A stretch of DNA of 64,000 nucleotides from Acanthosepion esculentum (Eukaryota > Mollusca > Cephalopoda > Sepiida > Sepiidae). Of this stretch, positions 41,200 to 53,460 are shown one piece after another. Location: contig OZ038517.1 in the NCBI GenBank assembly GCA_964036315.1, positions 20,879,074-20,943,073 on the forward strand, in the 5' to 3' direction. The position numbers were made by a program, and so were the translations under genes. Numbering within the stretch: the stretch's first letter is position 1; each line of letters begins with the position of its first letter. The notes under the pieces were generated by a model, which saw only the letters and a list, made by a program, of their open reading frames with translations, did no database searches and was not told the origin of the DNA.

Positions 41200-41545
41200 T
41201 CAAGCGAGAAAACGTCCTTTTGATACATTGCTTTTTCAGATACATTTTACATTGATTTATTTATTTTTACTATTTTTTTTTTGGTGGAAGAAAGTTTTTT
41301 CTTTAAAAATTATTCCGTCTCAGAAATTACTCCAGTTCAATGTCTTGGGCTTTATGTAAGCAATTTAGTCTTAAGGGATTTTAGAAAAAATTATTTTATT
41401 TCAGCTGAGGCTGCAGTTCCTTACTAGTCATTATTTCAACTTGACTTCACAAGCGGATGAGTATGAGGCCATACCAAATCATGCATTATATTCAGGTTTA
41501 GTTCCTTAAGAATCCTTCACCCTTACTAATTTCTCAAAACTGACA
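41200..41545. other. No gene seen
   Basis: Unassigned. Confidence 0.4.
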
Positions 41546-41549
41546 CTTT

Positions 41550-42360
41550 TTTATCATTTCACTCCAAGCAAGACAATAAAGCCACTAGGACACAAGGGTT
41601 ATTGAGTGTTAGAGAATATGAGAAAAACTACTATTATGGAGAGAGAACAATAAAAGAAAAAGAATTAAGAAGATGGAAGATAACAATTGACATTGCATTT
41701 AAATTTTTGAAGATCAAAGCAAGAAGCCGGAAGAGAGTTCCACAAGCGAAAATTGAGTGAGAACAATAGAAGAATAATCAGGGAGACAGTAGATAACGAT
41801 TGACATTCCATTTAAATTTTTGAAGATCAAAGTTGACTGGAAAGCAAGAAGCCGGAAGAGAGTTCCACAAGCAAAAATTGAGTGAGAACAATAGAATAGT
41901 AATCAGGGAGACAGTAGATAACGATTGACATTGCATTTAAATTTTTGAAGATCAAAGTTAACTGGAAAACAAGATACTGGAAGAGAGATCTACAAGTGAG
42001 AGAGAAAACTATAACTTGTGGTTACATCTAGCCATTTCAACTGTAAAATGATGAGACTTTTTCACCAATCTAACACTGCACTTAAATTCATAAAGTCTAG
42101 GTACCATAGAGGAAAGTTCATCAGAACAATTACCATGAAAGTATTTATAGAAAAGGCACAGGGAAGCTGTGTTACAGTGGTGGGAAACAGACTGAAACCA
42201 AGATGCCAGGTCAGAACCAATAACATTGCAGATTCTTCTTTGGATTTTATTTAAATATATAGCAGGGACACCGGTTCAGATGTGGTAGCAATATTCAAAA
42301 CAAGGATGAATGGAAGACTTATAAATATGTAAAGGAAAATTTCGTGGAGAAAAATTGTCT
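41550..42360 (-). mobile_element. LINE-1c 3' fragment with internal triplication
   Basis: Minus strand 3' end of the LINE. The segment around TTGACATTGCATTTAAATTT, GAAGCCGGAAGAGAGTTCC and AGTGAGAACAATAGAA occurs three times in tandem (about 41635-41755, 41756-41885, 41886-42010), about 125-130 bp each. Beyond this it continues into the C-terminal coding remnant up to 42360. Confidence 0.75.
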
Positions 42361-42646
42361 AGCAAATGTGGTTTCCTTCATATTTTCTCAGTCCCATAGT
42401 AGTCATTAATCTTGCATATCATATTCTGTCCCTCCCCTTACTGTTTGGGCACTTATATAGTCTCTATGCTTTAGTTATACCAATTAGGCAGTCATTTATA
42501 TATATCACCCCAATAACTTTCTTAATTAGTCCATTTTCCACATTACTTCTTCTTCTCAGCCTGTTATTGTCCTTTTTTTGGATGTCGGCCTTCCCCAGAT
42601 TAATAGGTAGGAATGGGCCATTGTCCTACTGCACTAGTCCAATGAG
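42361..42646. other. No gene seen
   Basis: A 102-codon frame begins here but has no support and overlaps the following LTR. Confidence 0.35.
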
Positions 42647-42652
42647 TGTTGG

Positions 42653-42940
42653 TGTTGTGGTGGGATCCACCTAATCTGCATAGGTGACTACCAACTATAT
42701 AAATAATGGTTGATACCGGAAGACGAGGAGGTGGAATCACGAGATCCAACTAGAGACTCTGATCGACTGCGACTAGTCAACACATTCTCCAGGAACGTCT
42801 TCCCAGAAAGATACAGAAATGCTATATGTACTTATTGTGTACACTTTCTTGTTATAATACATTCTTGTTCTAAGTACATTTTGTGTTGCATTATTATTCC
42901 ATGCAATAGGCAAGATTCAACATTGAGTCAAGACTCAACA
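42653..42940 (+). mobile_element. Solo LTR, family L3
   Basis: It starts TGTTGTGG and ends GACTCAACA, with GTTGG as a perfect 5-bp target duplication (42648-42652 and 42941-42945). A TATA box (CTATATAAATAATGG) lies at about 42695. 288 bp. The frame across it is not coding. Confidence 0.7.
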
Positions 42941-42984
42941 GTTGGTAGGATTGGATATGACATGTTTTGGCGATTATGTCTTCT

Positions 42985-43189
42985 TTCCGATTCATGACCA
43001 GCCAAGAGTATTTGTACGTAAGTGAATGTAATGAACCTGACTGGAATTTGAACTTGGCTCTTCAACTTCTCATTCATCATTACACCATCCACATATCCAA
43101 GCTTATAGCATCTGGTTTTATCAAGCAGTCACCTATTAAAGTACTGACCAGTCTCGACATTGCTTAATGTCAGTGATCGACCATAAGCC
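42985..43189 (-). mobile_element. 5S rRNA/tRNA composite SINE, diverged copy
   Basis: Minus strand: GACTGGTCAGTACTTTAATA, GGTGACTGCTTGATAAAACC, then GATGGTGTAATGATGAATGA as tRNA-like A box region and AAGTTCAAATTCCAGTC as B box region. The 5' part of the 5S sequence is shortened. Confidence 0.7.
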
Positions 43190-43194
43190 TTTTC

Positions 43195-43635
43195 TACATC
43201 AAACTTTCTTTCACATTTTGCCCTTACTCTAAGCCCCTGACAACTGTACATTTTTATATTTAACTTTGTCTATCAACCCCTGTCAAGCCTTCTGATTGCC
43301 CCACATGAGGGGGTCACCACCCACTATGTCACAGGAAGACAGAAACAAAATTTTTACCCAGATTGCTATTGATACATATACATTTTGTTACAAAAGTTTT
43401 GTTCAGATATTAGCAAATATATACATGCAGTGATATCCATGCAAGCATTTAGTTTATTTTAAAACTGTTAATTTGTGTTAGTTTTAGTGATTGCAAAGTG
43501 CATGTATGCATCAAATGCTTTCAAAATCATGACTGAGGGTTGTCTTAACTATATTCAATATAATACAGTAATAAGGAAAAGAAACATTTGAATTTCCATT
43601 AGCATAAACTTAGACTACTAAAAATAGATATAAAT
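43195..43635. other. No gene seen
   Basis: Unassigned. Confidence 0.4.
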
Positions 43636-43639
43636 AACA

Positions 43640-44260
43640 TGAAAAATAATTAAAAATGACTAATTTTTAATAAATATTAAAAAATAATAAACTTTTAATA
43701 AAATATGACAAAAAATAACAAGTAATAGTAAATAATAAAAAAAATTAACAAAAATAACAAAAAATAACAAAAATAAAAAATATAACAAAAAATAATAAAC
43801 TTTTAATAAAATTTGACAAAAAATAACAAGTAATAGTAAATAATAACAAAAAATTAACAAAAATAATAAAAAATAACAAAAATAAAAAATATAACAAAAA
43901 ATAATAAACTTTTAATAAAATGTGACAAAAAATGACAATAATAAATAATAACAAAAAATTAACAAAAATAATAAAAAATAAAAATAAAAATTATAACAAA
44001 AAATAATAACTTTTAATAAAATGTGACAAAAATAACAAGTAATAGTAAATAATAACAAAAAATTAACAAAAATAATAAAAAATAACAAAAATAAAAAATA
44101 TAACAAAAAATAATAAACTTTTAATAAAATGTGACAAAAAATAACAAGTAATAGTAAATAATAACAAAAACTTAACAAAAATAATAAAAAAATAACAAAA
44201 ATAAAAAATATAACAAAAAATAAAAATAACAAAAAATAATAAACAAATAATAATAAAATA
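43640..44260. repeat. About 108-bp AT-only tandem repeat
   Basis: The marker ACTTTTAATAAAATNTGACA recurs at 43691, 43799, 43908, 44009 and 44118, i.e. periods of 108, 109, 101 and 109 bp. The unit consists almost wholly of A and T with scattered C. Confidence 0.85.
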
Positions 44261-44860
44261 ATAGACAAATTATAAAAAATAGCAATAAATAATAAAATAC
44301 AACATAAAATAATTAAAAATAATAAAAATTAACAAAAAAGTAACAAAACATAATAGATAATACTATTAAAAATAAGAAATAATAATTATAAAAAGTAACA
44401 ATGTGTAACAAAAAATAATTAAAAGAAAAATAAAAAATAATTAAAAATAACAGAAGAATAATAAACCAATAATGAAAATAACAAAAATAATAATAAAATA
44501 AAATAAAAATTATAATAAATAACAAAAAATAATAAAACATATCAAAATAAAAATACTAAAAAATGTAATAAAAAATGTAATAAAAATAACAAAAAAGATA
44601 ATAAAATAACAAAAAAAATAAGTTAAGAAAAGATAATAAAATAACAAAAAATAATAAAACATATCAAAATAAAAATACTAAAAAATGTAATAAAAATGTA
44701 AATAAAAATGTAATAAAAATATAATAAAATAACAAAAAATAAAAAATAATAAATATATCAAAATAATAATAAATAATAAAATAACAAAAATAACAAAAAT
44801 AATAAATAATAAAAATAAATAACATAAACATAATAAAAAATAATTATAATTTCTGCCTGA
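44261..44860. repeat. AATAACAAA-type low-complexity tract
   Basis: Irregular AATAAAATAACAAAA repeats, probably decayed extension of the 108-bp array. Minus-strand frames here (F, L, Y, I only) are artefacts. Confidence 0.85.
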
Positions 44861-44894
44861 ATTTCTGGAATGAGGAGTGACCATTATTACATTA

Positions 44895-45280
44895 TTTATG
44901 GGACAACGGCCTAGTGGATTAAAGCATTGTTTTGTAAATTAGGTGACAGTAATTGTGACTTAAATTCCTGGTTCAGGTAATGCAGACTGAGACTCAGTGG
45001 AAACAGGAATAGCCATAACTGAAAAGTACTAAATAAGGACAAGTTGAGTTATCTCCCCTAGACACAGACCTCACTGTTAGAACATTCTATCCCCTTAGAT
45101 TAAATAAAGAGTCCCATTCAAAACTTCCTGAACGTTACCTGGATTGACAGACCTCTGAAGAAGGCCAGAGGATACCACAACTGAAATGTTAAGATATTAA
45201 CAATAAAAAAAGAGGGCATTAGTCCAAATGTAAATAATGAAAACTCCATATCTCCTGAAATTCAAACAAAAATAAGAAAA
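44895..45280 (+). mobile_element. SINE family S1 with tRNA-like head
   Basis: The tRNA-like head at 44898-44975 (GGACAACGGCCTAGTGGATT, AAAGC, then GACTTAAATTCCTGG) is followed by an S1 body (GATTAAATAAAGAGTCCC, TGAAGAAGGCCAGAGGATAC, CACAACTGAAATGTTAAG). The best full-length S1 copy in the window. It ends where a pogo-like element begins. Confidence 0.65.
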
Positions 45281-45282
45281 TA

Positions 45283-46105
45283 CAGTGAAACCTCGGTTCT
45301 CAAACATCTCACATGTTGAACAAATTGGTTTTCAAAAAACAAAATTCGAGATAAAAATGCCTCGGTTATCAAACAAAATTTTGGTTCTCAAACAACATTG
45401 CCGAATTGAGTTTGTCGCAGTTAGCTCCTCCTCAGTTCCTTAATCCTTCAACAGGGGTCTCTCTCCCCTGACTATAAATACTGGCTGACCCTTCTCTCTC
45501 TCTCTCTCTCTCTCTTTTTCGACTTAGACCTTGGGCCGCTACCTCACGCAGAGGCGAGGTAAATCTCTCTTTTTTCCACTTAGGCCAATATGTGACCTCT
45601 CACAGAAACAGCGTTTCCCAAATTCTGGGAACACGCTAAGAACAATACACGTACATACGAACACTTACAACACACACATAATTTCTCCATACAAACTCTA
45701 TGTAGCAGTCCATGTCTTTGTTTAACTTGTTTTGTTATTAATATATATTTGTTTACCCATGTATATCAGTCTTGTTTGTTTCTTTGTCTTCTGTTGGACT
45801 TAATTAAAGTTCGACATTCCCATGTAGCTGGACCGGCCAGCAGGAAAGTTTAACCTTCTGATATCTCTTCACATCCTCACCCCACAAACCGCTACAAGTT
45901 AACCTGAACGGAGTCATTTCTGAGTCGACCACTGTGTTGTATACATTTGTGAGTTGTGTTGTGCTTTTTTTTCCCAATCTTATTGTACTGTGACTTTTTT
46001 TCTCTACATTGATTCCTATTAGAAAAAATAGTTTCAGTTTATGAACATTTTGGGTTACGAACGGACTTCAGGAACAAATTAAATTCATGAACAGAGGTTC
46101 CACTG
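45283..46105. mobile_element. pogo-like non-autonomous element carrying a nested solo LTR
   Basis: Ends CAGTGAAACCTCGGTTCTCA and ATGAACAGAGGTTCCACTG are inverted copies, flanked by TA (45281-45282 and 46106-46107). Without the LTR it is about 340 bp and has no transposase. It resembles pogo/Tigger termini. Confidence 0.8.
45413..45896 (+). mobile_element. Solo LTR, family L1, copy 1 (nested)
   Basis: TGTCGCAGTTAGCTC ... CCGCTACA, 484 bp, target duplication AGTT on both sides (45409-45412, 45897-45900). TATA box ACTATAAATACTGG at 45471, then a CT run. About 94 percent identical by eye to 62941-63420. The 4-bp duplication and TG/CA ends fit Ty3/gypsy. Confidence 0.9.
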
Positions 46106-46134
46106 TAGTTTTATTGAATCAAATTTTCCAATTT

Positions 46135-46262
46135 TTCTAAATCCAGATTGATAAACCCGTGATGAAAGCGGGAGAGTATAACAACCAAACATTGTGATGA
46201 TAATAACAAAGATGACAACATTAGCCTGAATGTAAATAAATATAAATAATTATAAAACTTGA
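46135..46262 (+). mobile_element. SINE family S1, 3' fragment
   Basis: AAAGCGGGAGAGTATAACAA, CCAAACATTGTGATGA, ACAAAGATGACAACATTAGC match the S1 body, diverged. The satellite array begins shortly after. Confidence 0.55.
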
Positions 46263-46289
46263 ATTTTTGTTTACATGAATATTATAACA

Positions 46290-49200
46290 TTTTATATTAT
46301 ATGATATATTATGTGGAATGAAAACCACATCAAGTTGCTACATTTCATTAATGATACATAACACAAGGCATCTATCTAATGACATTTGACACATAAAGGT
46401 ATATTAAAATTATTATATGTAATATTATATGATATATTATGTGGAATGGAAACCACATCAAGTTGCTACATTTCATTGATGATACATAACACAAGGCATC
46501 TATCTAATGACATTTGACACATAAAGGTATATTAAAATTATTATATGTAATATTATATGATATATTATGTGGAATGGAAACCACATCAAGTTGCTACATT
46601 TCATTGATGATACATAACACAAGGCATCTATCTAATGACATTTGACACATGAAGGTATATTAAAATTATTATATGTAATATTATATAATATATTATGTGG
46701 AATGGAAACCACATCAAGTTGCTACATTTCATTGATGATACATAACACAAGGCATCTATCTAATGACATTTGACACATAAAGGTATATTAAAATTATTAT
46801 ATGTAATATTATATGATATATTATGTGGAATGGAAACCACATCAAGTTGCTACATTTCATTGATGATACATAACACAAGGCATCTATCTAATGACATTTG
46901 ACACATAAAGGTATATTAAAATTATTATATCTAATATTATATGATATATTATGTGGAATGGAAACCACATCAAGTTGCTACATTTCATTGATGATACATA
47001 ACACAAGGCATCTATCTAATGACATTTGACACATAAAGGTATATTAAAATTATTATATGTAATATTATATGATATATTATGTGGAATGGAAACCACATCA
47101 AGTTGCTACATTTCATTGATGATACATAACACAAGGCATCTATCTAATGACATTTGACACATAAAGGTATATTAAATTATTATATGTAATATTATATGAT
47201 ATATTATGTGGAATGGAAACCACATCAAGTTGCTACATTTCATTGATGATACATAACACAAGGCATCTATCTAATGACGTTTCACACATAAAGGTATATT
47301 AAAATTATTATATGTAATATTATATGATATATTATGTGGAATGGAAACCACATCAAGTTGCTACATTTCATTGATGATACATAACACAAGGCATCTATCT
47401 AATGACATTTGACACATAAAGGTATATTAAAATTATTATATGTAATATTATATGATATATTATGTGGAATGGAAACCACATCAAGTTGCTACATTTCATT
47501 GATGATACATAACACAAGGCATCTATCTAATGACATTTGACACATAAAGGTATATTAAAATTATTATATCTAATATTATATGATATATTATGTGGAATGG
47601 AAACCACATCAAGTTGCTACATTTCATTGATGATACATAACACAAGGCATCTATCTAATGACATTTGACACATAAAGGTATATTAAAATTATTATATGTA
47701 ATATTATATGATATATTATGTGGAATGGAAACCACATCAAGTTGCTACATTTCATTGATGATACATAACACAAGGCATCTATCTAATGACATTTGACACA
47801 TAAAGGTATATTAAATTATTATATGTAATATTATATGATATATTATGTGGAATGGAAACCACATCAAGTTGCTACATTTCATTGATGATACATAACACAA
47901 GGCATCTATCTAATGACGTTTCACACATAAAGGTATATTAAAATTATTATATGTAATATTATATGATATATTATGTGGAATGGAAACCACATCAAGTTGC
48001 TACATTTCATTGATGATACATAACACAAGGCATCTATCTAATGACATTTGACACATAAAGGTATATTAAAATTATTATATGTAATATTATATGATATATT
48101 ATGTGGAATGGAAACCACATCAAGTTGCTACATTTCATTGATGATACATAACACAAGGCATCTATCTAATGACATTTGACACATAAAGGTATATTAAAAT
48201 TATTATATCTAATATTATATGATATATTATGTGGAATGGAAACCACATCAAGTTGCTACATTTCATTGATGATACATAACACAAGGCATCTATCTAATGA
48301 CATTTGACACATAAAGGTATATTAAAATTATTATATGTAATATTATATGATATATTATGTGGAATGGAAACCACATCAAGTTGCTACATTTCATTGATGA
48401 TACATAACACAAGGCATCTATCTAATGACATTTGACACATAAAGGTATATTAAAATTATTATATCTAATATTATATGATATATTATGTGGAATGGAAACC
48501 ACATCAAGTTGCTACATTTCATTGATGATACATAACACAAGGCATCTATCTAATGACATTTGACACATAAAGGTATATTAAAATTATTATATCTAATATT
48601 ATATGATATATTATGTGGAATGGAAACCACATCAAGTTGCTACATTTCATTGATGATACATAACACAAGGCATCTATCTAATGACATTTGACACATAAAG
48701 GTATATTAAAATTATTATATCTAATATTATATGATATATTATGTGGAATGGAAACCACATCAAGTTGCTACATTTCATTGATGATACATAACACAAGGCA
48801 TCTATCTAATGACATTTGACACATAAAGGTATATTAAAATTATTATATCTAATATTATATGATATATTATGTGGAATGGAAACCACATCAAGTTGCTACA
48901 TTTCATTGATGATACATAACACAAGGCATCTATCTAATGACATTTGACACATAAAGGTATATTAAAATTATTATATCTAATATTATATGATATATTATGT
49001 GGAATGGAAACCACATCAAGTTGCTACATTTCATTGATGATACATAACACAAGGCATCTATCTAATGACGTTTCACACATAAAGGTATATTAAAATTATT
49101 ATATCTAATATTATATGATATATTATGTGGAATGGAAACCACATCAAGTTGCTACATTTCATTGATGATGCATAACACAAGGCATCTATCTAATGACATT

Positions 49201-50530
49201 TGACACATAAAGGTATATTAAAATTATTATATCTAATATTATATGATATATTATGTGGAATGGAAACCACATCAAGTTGCTACATTTCATTGATGATACA
49301 TAACACAAGGCATCTATCTAATGACATTTGACACATAAAGGTATATTAAAATTATTATATCTAATATTATATGATATATTATGTGGAATGGAAACCACAT
49401 CAAGTTGCTACATTTCATTGATGATACATAACACAAGGCATCTATCTAATGACATTTGACACATAAAGGTATATTAAATTATTATATCTAATATTATATG
49501 ATATATTATGTGGAATGGAAACCACATCAAGTTGCTACATTTCATTGATGATACATAACACAAGGCATCTATCTAATGACATTTGACACATAAAGGTATA
49601 TTAAAATTATTATATCTAATATTATATGATATATTATGTGGAATGGAAACCACATCAAGTTGCTACATTTCATTGATGATACATAACACAAGGCATCTAT
49701 CTAATGACGTTTCACACATAAAGGTATATTAAAATTATTATATCTAATATTATATGATATATTATGTGGAATGGAAACCACATCAAGTTGCTACATTTCA
49801 TTGATGATACATAACACAAGGCATCTATCTAATGACATTTGACACATAAAGGTATATTAAATTATTATATGTAATATTATATGATATATTATGTGGAATG
49901 GAAACCACATCAAGTTGCTACATTTCATTGATGATACATAACACAAGGCATCTATCTAATGACGTTTCACACATAAAGGTATATTAAAATTATTATATCT
50001 AATATTATATGATATATTATGTGGAATGGAAACCACATCAAGTTGCTACATTTCATTGATGATACATAACACAAGGCATCTATCTAATGACATTTGACAC
50101 ATAAAGGTATATTAAATTATTATATCTAATATTATATGATATATTATGTGGAATGGAAACCACATCAAGTTGCTACATTTCATTGATGATACATAACACA
50201 AGGCATCTATCTAATGACATTTGACACATAAAGGTATATTAAATTATTATATCTAATATTATATGATATATTATGTGGAATGGAAACCACATCAAGTTGC
50301 TACATTTCATTGATGATACATAACACAAGGCATCTATCTAATGACATTTGACACATAAAGGTATATTAAATTATTATATCTAATATTATATGATATATTA
50401 TGTGGAATGGAAACCACATCAAGTTGCTACATTTCATTGATGATACATAACACAATGCATCTATCTAATGACGTTTCACACATAAAGGTATATTAAAATT
50501 ATTATATCTAATATTATATGATATATTATA
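46290..50530. repeat. 128-bp satellite array with higher-order structure
   Basis: About 33 units of 127-128 bp (ATGTGGAATGGAAACCACAT, CAAGTTGCTACATTTCATTG, ACACAAGGCATCTATCTAAT, AAAGGTATATTAAAATTATT), almost identical to each other. From about 46,300 to 48,300 sequence variants recur every 639 bp, i.e. a five-unit higher-order repeat. In the second half other unit orders appear. No stop-free frame exists. I see no further copy outside the array. Confidence 0.97.
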
Positions 50531-51195
50531 TATTAGTAAATACTATCCACTTGCAATGCATTTTCTAAACTAAAAATACTATACTCTATACTTCTCTCTC
50601 CGTCTGAAATCTGAAATTTCATTTACTAATTATTATTTTCTCTTCTTTCCCAATAGGAGTAGATAGGTTTGCCTATCGACCAGTTCACACTCCTCCCCGG
50701 TCTTTTGAACAGGGGTAGAGTTTTATCCCTTGTTCCCTGTTTATGACTGGGTTTCTGGTTCCTTCTAAAGTCTACTTCAATTCTGTACTTCTGACGTCTC
50801 CAATTGAACTCTGAAATTTTATTCACTAATTAAATCGTGACCTCTTCAAGTCTAGAGTTAGCTATCTTTCTTTCCGAGTACCAAGAACTTCGCTTCTTAT
50901 CCTTTCTTACGCTAATACAACACCACAGAATAACCCTCTACCTTCAGTGGCTCTTGGGCCTTGTATTGGGTGAATATTAGTAAAAGAAAAAGAAAAGAAA
51001 TATATTAAGTTGTTTTTAGTTTTAGTTTCCTCCCCTTGGACGGCAGATAATGTATTCAGTTGAAGCAAACGTAAACTAAGTCAGCGAGAGTTATCTCCCC
51101 TACAACATCTATGCCAACTCTCCTTCGCCGATAATGTTTCTTTTTTTAACAATTTAATTTTGAAAACTTTTTTATTCTTCTAGTAATAAAGTACA
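50531..51195. other. No gene; possible old LTR fragment
   Basis: CTGAAATTTCATTTACTAATT (50612) and CTCTGAAATTTTATTCACTAA (50810) are a diverged direct repeat about 200 bp apart. Otherwise unassigned. Confidence 0.35.
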
Positions 51196-51199
51196 ATAC

Positions 51200-51510
51200 A
51201 CTTTTATTTCTTTATATATTCAGCGTTATTTGGAATAACCTGTTGCCATTTATCAAGCAGCTTTTCGATAACTTCTGAGTAAAATTCCTCAGGTTTTGAT
51301 GTAAAAATATTTTTCAACGAACTCTTGAATCTTCTTTCGTTTGAGAGAAAGTTTTCGCTGTCAAAGCGTTTTGCAACGATCGACAAAGATAATAGTCGGC
51401 TTGTGCAAGGTCAGGAGAATATGGTTTGTGGCGTAGAACAGACCAACTGAGTTCCAACATTTTTTCTTGTGTTATTCTTGCGACTATTGTGCTAGTCCCA
51501 GATTGCTTTG
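51200..51510 (-). pseudogene. mariner transposase fossil, C-terminal third
   Basis: Minus strand: VARITQEKMLELSWSVLRHK, then PYSPDLAQADYYLCRSLQNA, which is the HPPYSPDLAPSDYHLFRSLQ motif of mariner transposases including the last catalytic D. After one frame change near 51365 it continues KNIFTSKPEEFYSEVIEKLL, DKWQQVIPNNAEYIKK, the usual C-terminal end. The N-terminal DNA-binding part and the first two catalytic aspartates are missing. Inactive. Confidence 0.85.
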
Positions 51511-51714
51511 GGACTAAACACGAATAAGAATGAAAACTTTATTAACATTAATAAAATTGTTTATTTACGTTTAAAAACATGAATACCACAATTAACATAA
51601 ACACAGTGTCCTTTCCTATGTAGAGAGAATATATCAGGCGGACATACCCATCTGGTGGAATGAAATAGGGCCAGACAACTTGTATCTTAAACCCTTGGTA
51701 ACTGGTACCGTGGC

Positions 51715-52110
51715 GGCAGAGAGTGTAGACTGTAGAGAGGTATATTCACTCACATCATGTCGGTCTTAAGTTTGGGCTTGCATTCAAGTGGAAAAATCAG
51801 AACAAACAAACGTACACAATAACAATAAAAAAACATGGCAAATTGTATGGTAATTTCATACTATTTTATTTTTGTTTTTGTGTGTATTGGTGTGTGCGTT
51901 TTACATTACACTTGTGATAAGGTTCATGTTATAAAAGGGAGTAAGTCATTCCGTAATATCACAAGTCCTATCAAGAAAGGTTTTTAAGCATGTGTTGTCA
52001 TCCTGATAGTTCTTGGGCAAAGAGATTGAATCTACCGTCTCTTGGCGGGATGCTCGTATTTCCGACAGAAACAGTCCCTGTTCCATGCAGGGAGTAATTT
52101 TATTTTATTT
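51715..52110. repeat. Dispersed repeat R380, copy 1
   Basis: It matches 56565-56905: AAATTGTATGGTAATTTCAT / AAATTGTATGTTACTTTCAT, GTGATAA...AAAAGGGAG, CGTAATATCACAAG / CGTAGTATTACAAG, CGTATTTCCGACAGAAACAG, CATGCAGGGAGTA. Both copies have a TATA-like TAAAAGGGAG. It may be part of an LTR or a retroelement 5' region. Confidence 0.65.
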
Positions 52111-52114
52111 ATTT

Positions 52115-52500
52115 TATTTTAAACAAAGTTTATTTTATTTTATTTATAATTGTCATTATTATTATTACATTACACTGTATATTTTATCTTTATTTCTAAT
52201 AATAACAATGTTCCCACTTATAACATCCCCACGAAATAGCGAAGGATTTCTTAGCTGAGTGTAACGGTCCTTCATAAAGGAGTGCTGTTTTCCGCGTAGT
52301 CATCCTTCAGAAAATTGTGTTTTCATTTCAATTTGTAGGGTGTTTATCCAGGTTATTATTTTTTCTTTCGTTTTTTCTTTTTAATTTTATTCATTATAGT
52401 TGTCTTTTTATGCTGACGCACTATTATTCTGCTTGTTTGGGAGTGGTATAATGTTATACAGATTGGTAAACGTTTCAAATTCTGCGAACCAGCCATTTGA
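52115..52500. other. No gene seen
   Basis: T-rich, unassigned. Confidence 0.4.
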
Positions 52501-52505
52501 TCGTA

Positions 52506-52677
52506 CAGTCTAACCCTGATATAAGAGAAACCCGGATAAAAGAGAGATTTTATCTGGTCCCAAATTAGAGCCTGTGTTAATGTATATAAAATAGACCAAA
52601 CCCGGATATAAGAAAAAAACGGATATAAGAGACTTCTTCTCCGGTCCCGACAACTCCCTTATATCCGGGTTACACTG
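52506..52677. mobile_element. pogo/Tc1-mariner-type MITE
   Basis: Ends CAGTCTAACCCTGATATAAG and CCTTATATCCGGGTTACACTG, TA on both sides (52504-52505, 52678-52679), 172 bp. Same family as 38065-38286. Confidence 0.85.
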
Positions 52678-52679
52678 TA

Positions 52680-53460
52680 TTTTCATAAGTTCTGGAATTT
52701 TGTAAATGCTATTTGTGTTGAAAAGGTTGATGTGGCTGCGTGTTGAATAGCATTTAACAATTATACATTTTTGTATCAAGGATAAACAATGGAAAACCGA
52801 TTTTTGTTTCAACGATAAAATATATATTACAATCAACAAATACAAAACATTTTTTGTAATGTGTGAAACAATAAGATAGGAGAAGTTGTTTCCCTTTATC
52901 TGTTAGCTGAAAGATTAAATGTAAATAAACAAGTTTTCTGAAAGAATGTTCAAAGTTCTGTATTAGATAGAATGATGTTTTCAGAAGAACATGTAATAAA
53001 TCAGTTTGTGGATTAGATATAACTAACGGAGCTGTTGCAACTTGGCTTGTTACATAGAACTGATGGTGAATTATATTTAAGTTCTGTGTGCGTGCGTGCG
53101 TGCAGTGAGTAGAATGAATAGTCTGTGTAGACGCGTGTGAGTTGTTGAGTTCTACTGTGTTCTGCTTCTACTGTCTATTTTTGGAACGAATTCCGGTTTT
53201 TATAACCATGGGTAGGCTCCCAGGACGATGGCGGGAGATATTTCGAGAGCACACAAAAAATATCTGATTGGATGAAAAATTACCCAATCGGTGATTTTGT
53301 AACAAAAGCATGTTTGTGAATTAACAATAGGAAAAATTCAGTGTGGTGAATGCGATCAGTAAATTGTCCTGTGATAGTTAGTATTTATTATTTGACCAAT
53401 CACAGTTGAGAAAAATGTAGGCGTGTCAAATATAGTAGTAATCGCTACAATTTTTACGAA
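52680..53460 (-). promoter_or_regulatory. Possible minus-strand promoter or LTR fragment
   Basis: On the minus strand a strong TATA box (GGTTATAAAAACCGG at about 53200) lies downstream of a CCAAT-type motif (CATCCAATCAG, about 53265). The plus strand ends in AATCGCTACA at 53452, similar to family L1 LTR ends, but no complete LTR boundaries fit. The assignment is uncertain. Confidence 0.25.

Noticed and set aside
43660..44884. Several minus-strand frames with repeated FLLYFLFLLF
   Set aside because: Low-complexity AT repeat read as protein.
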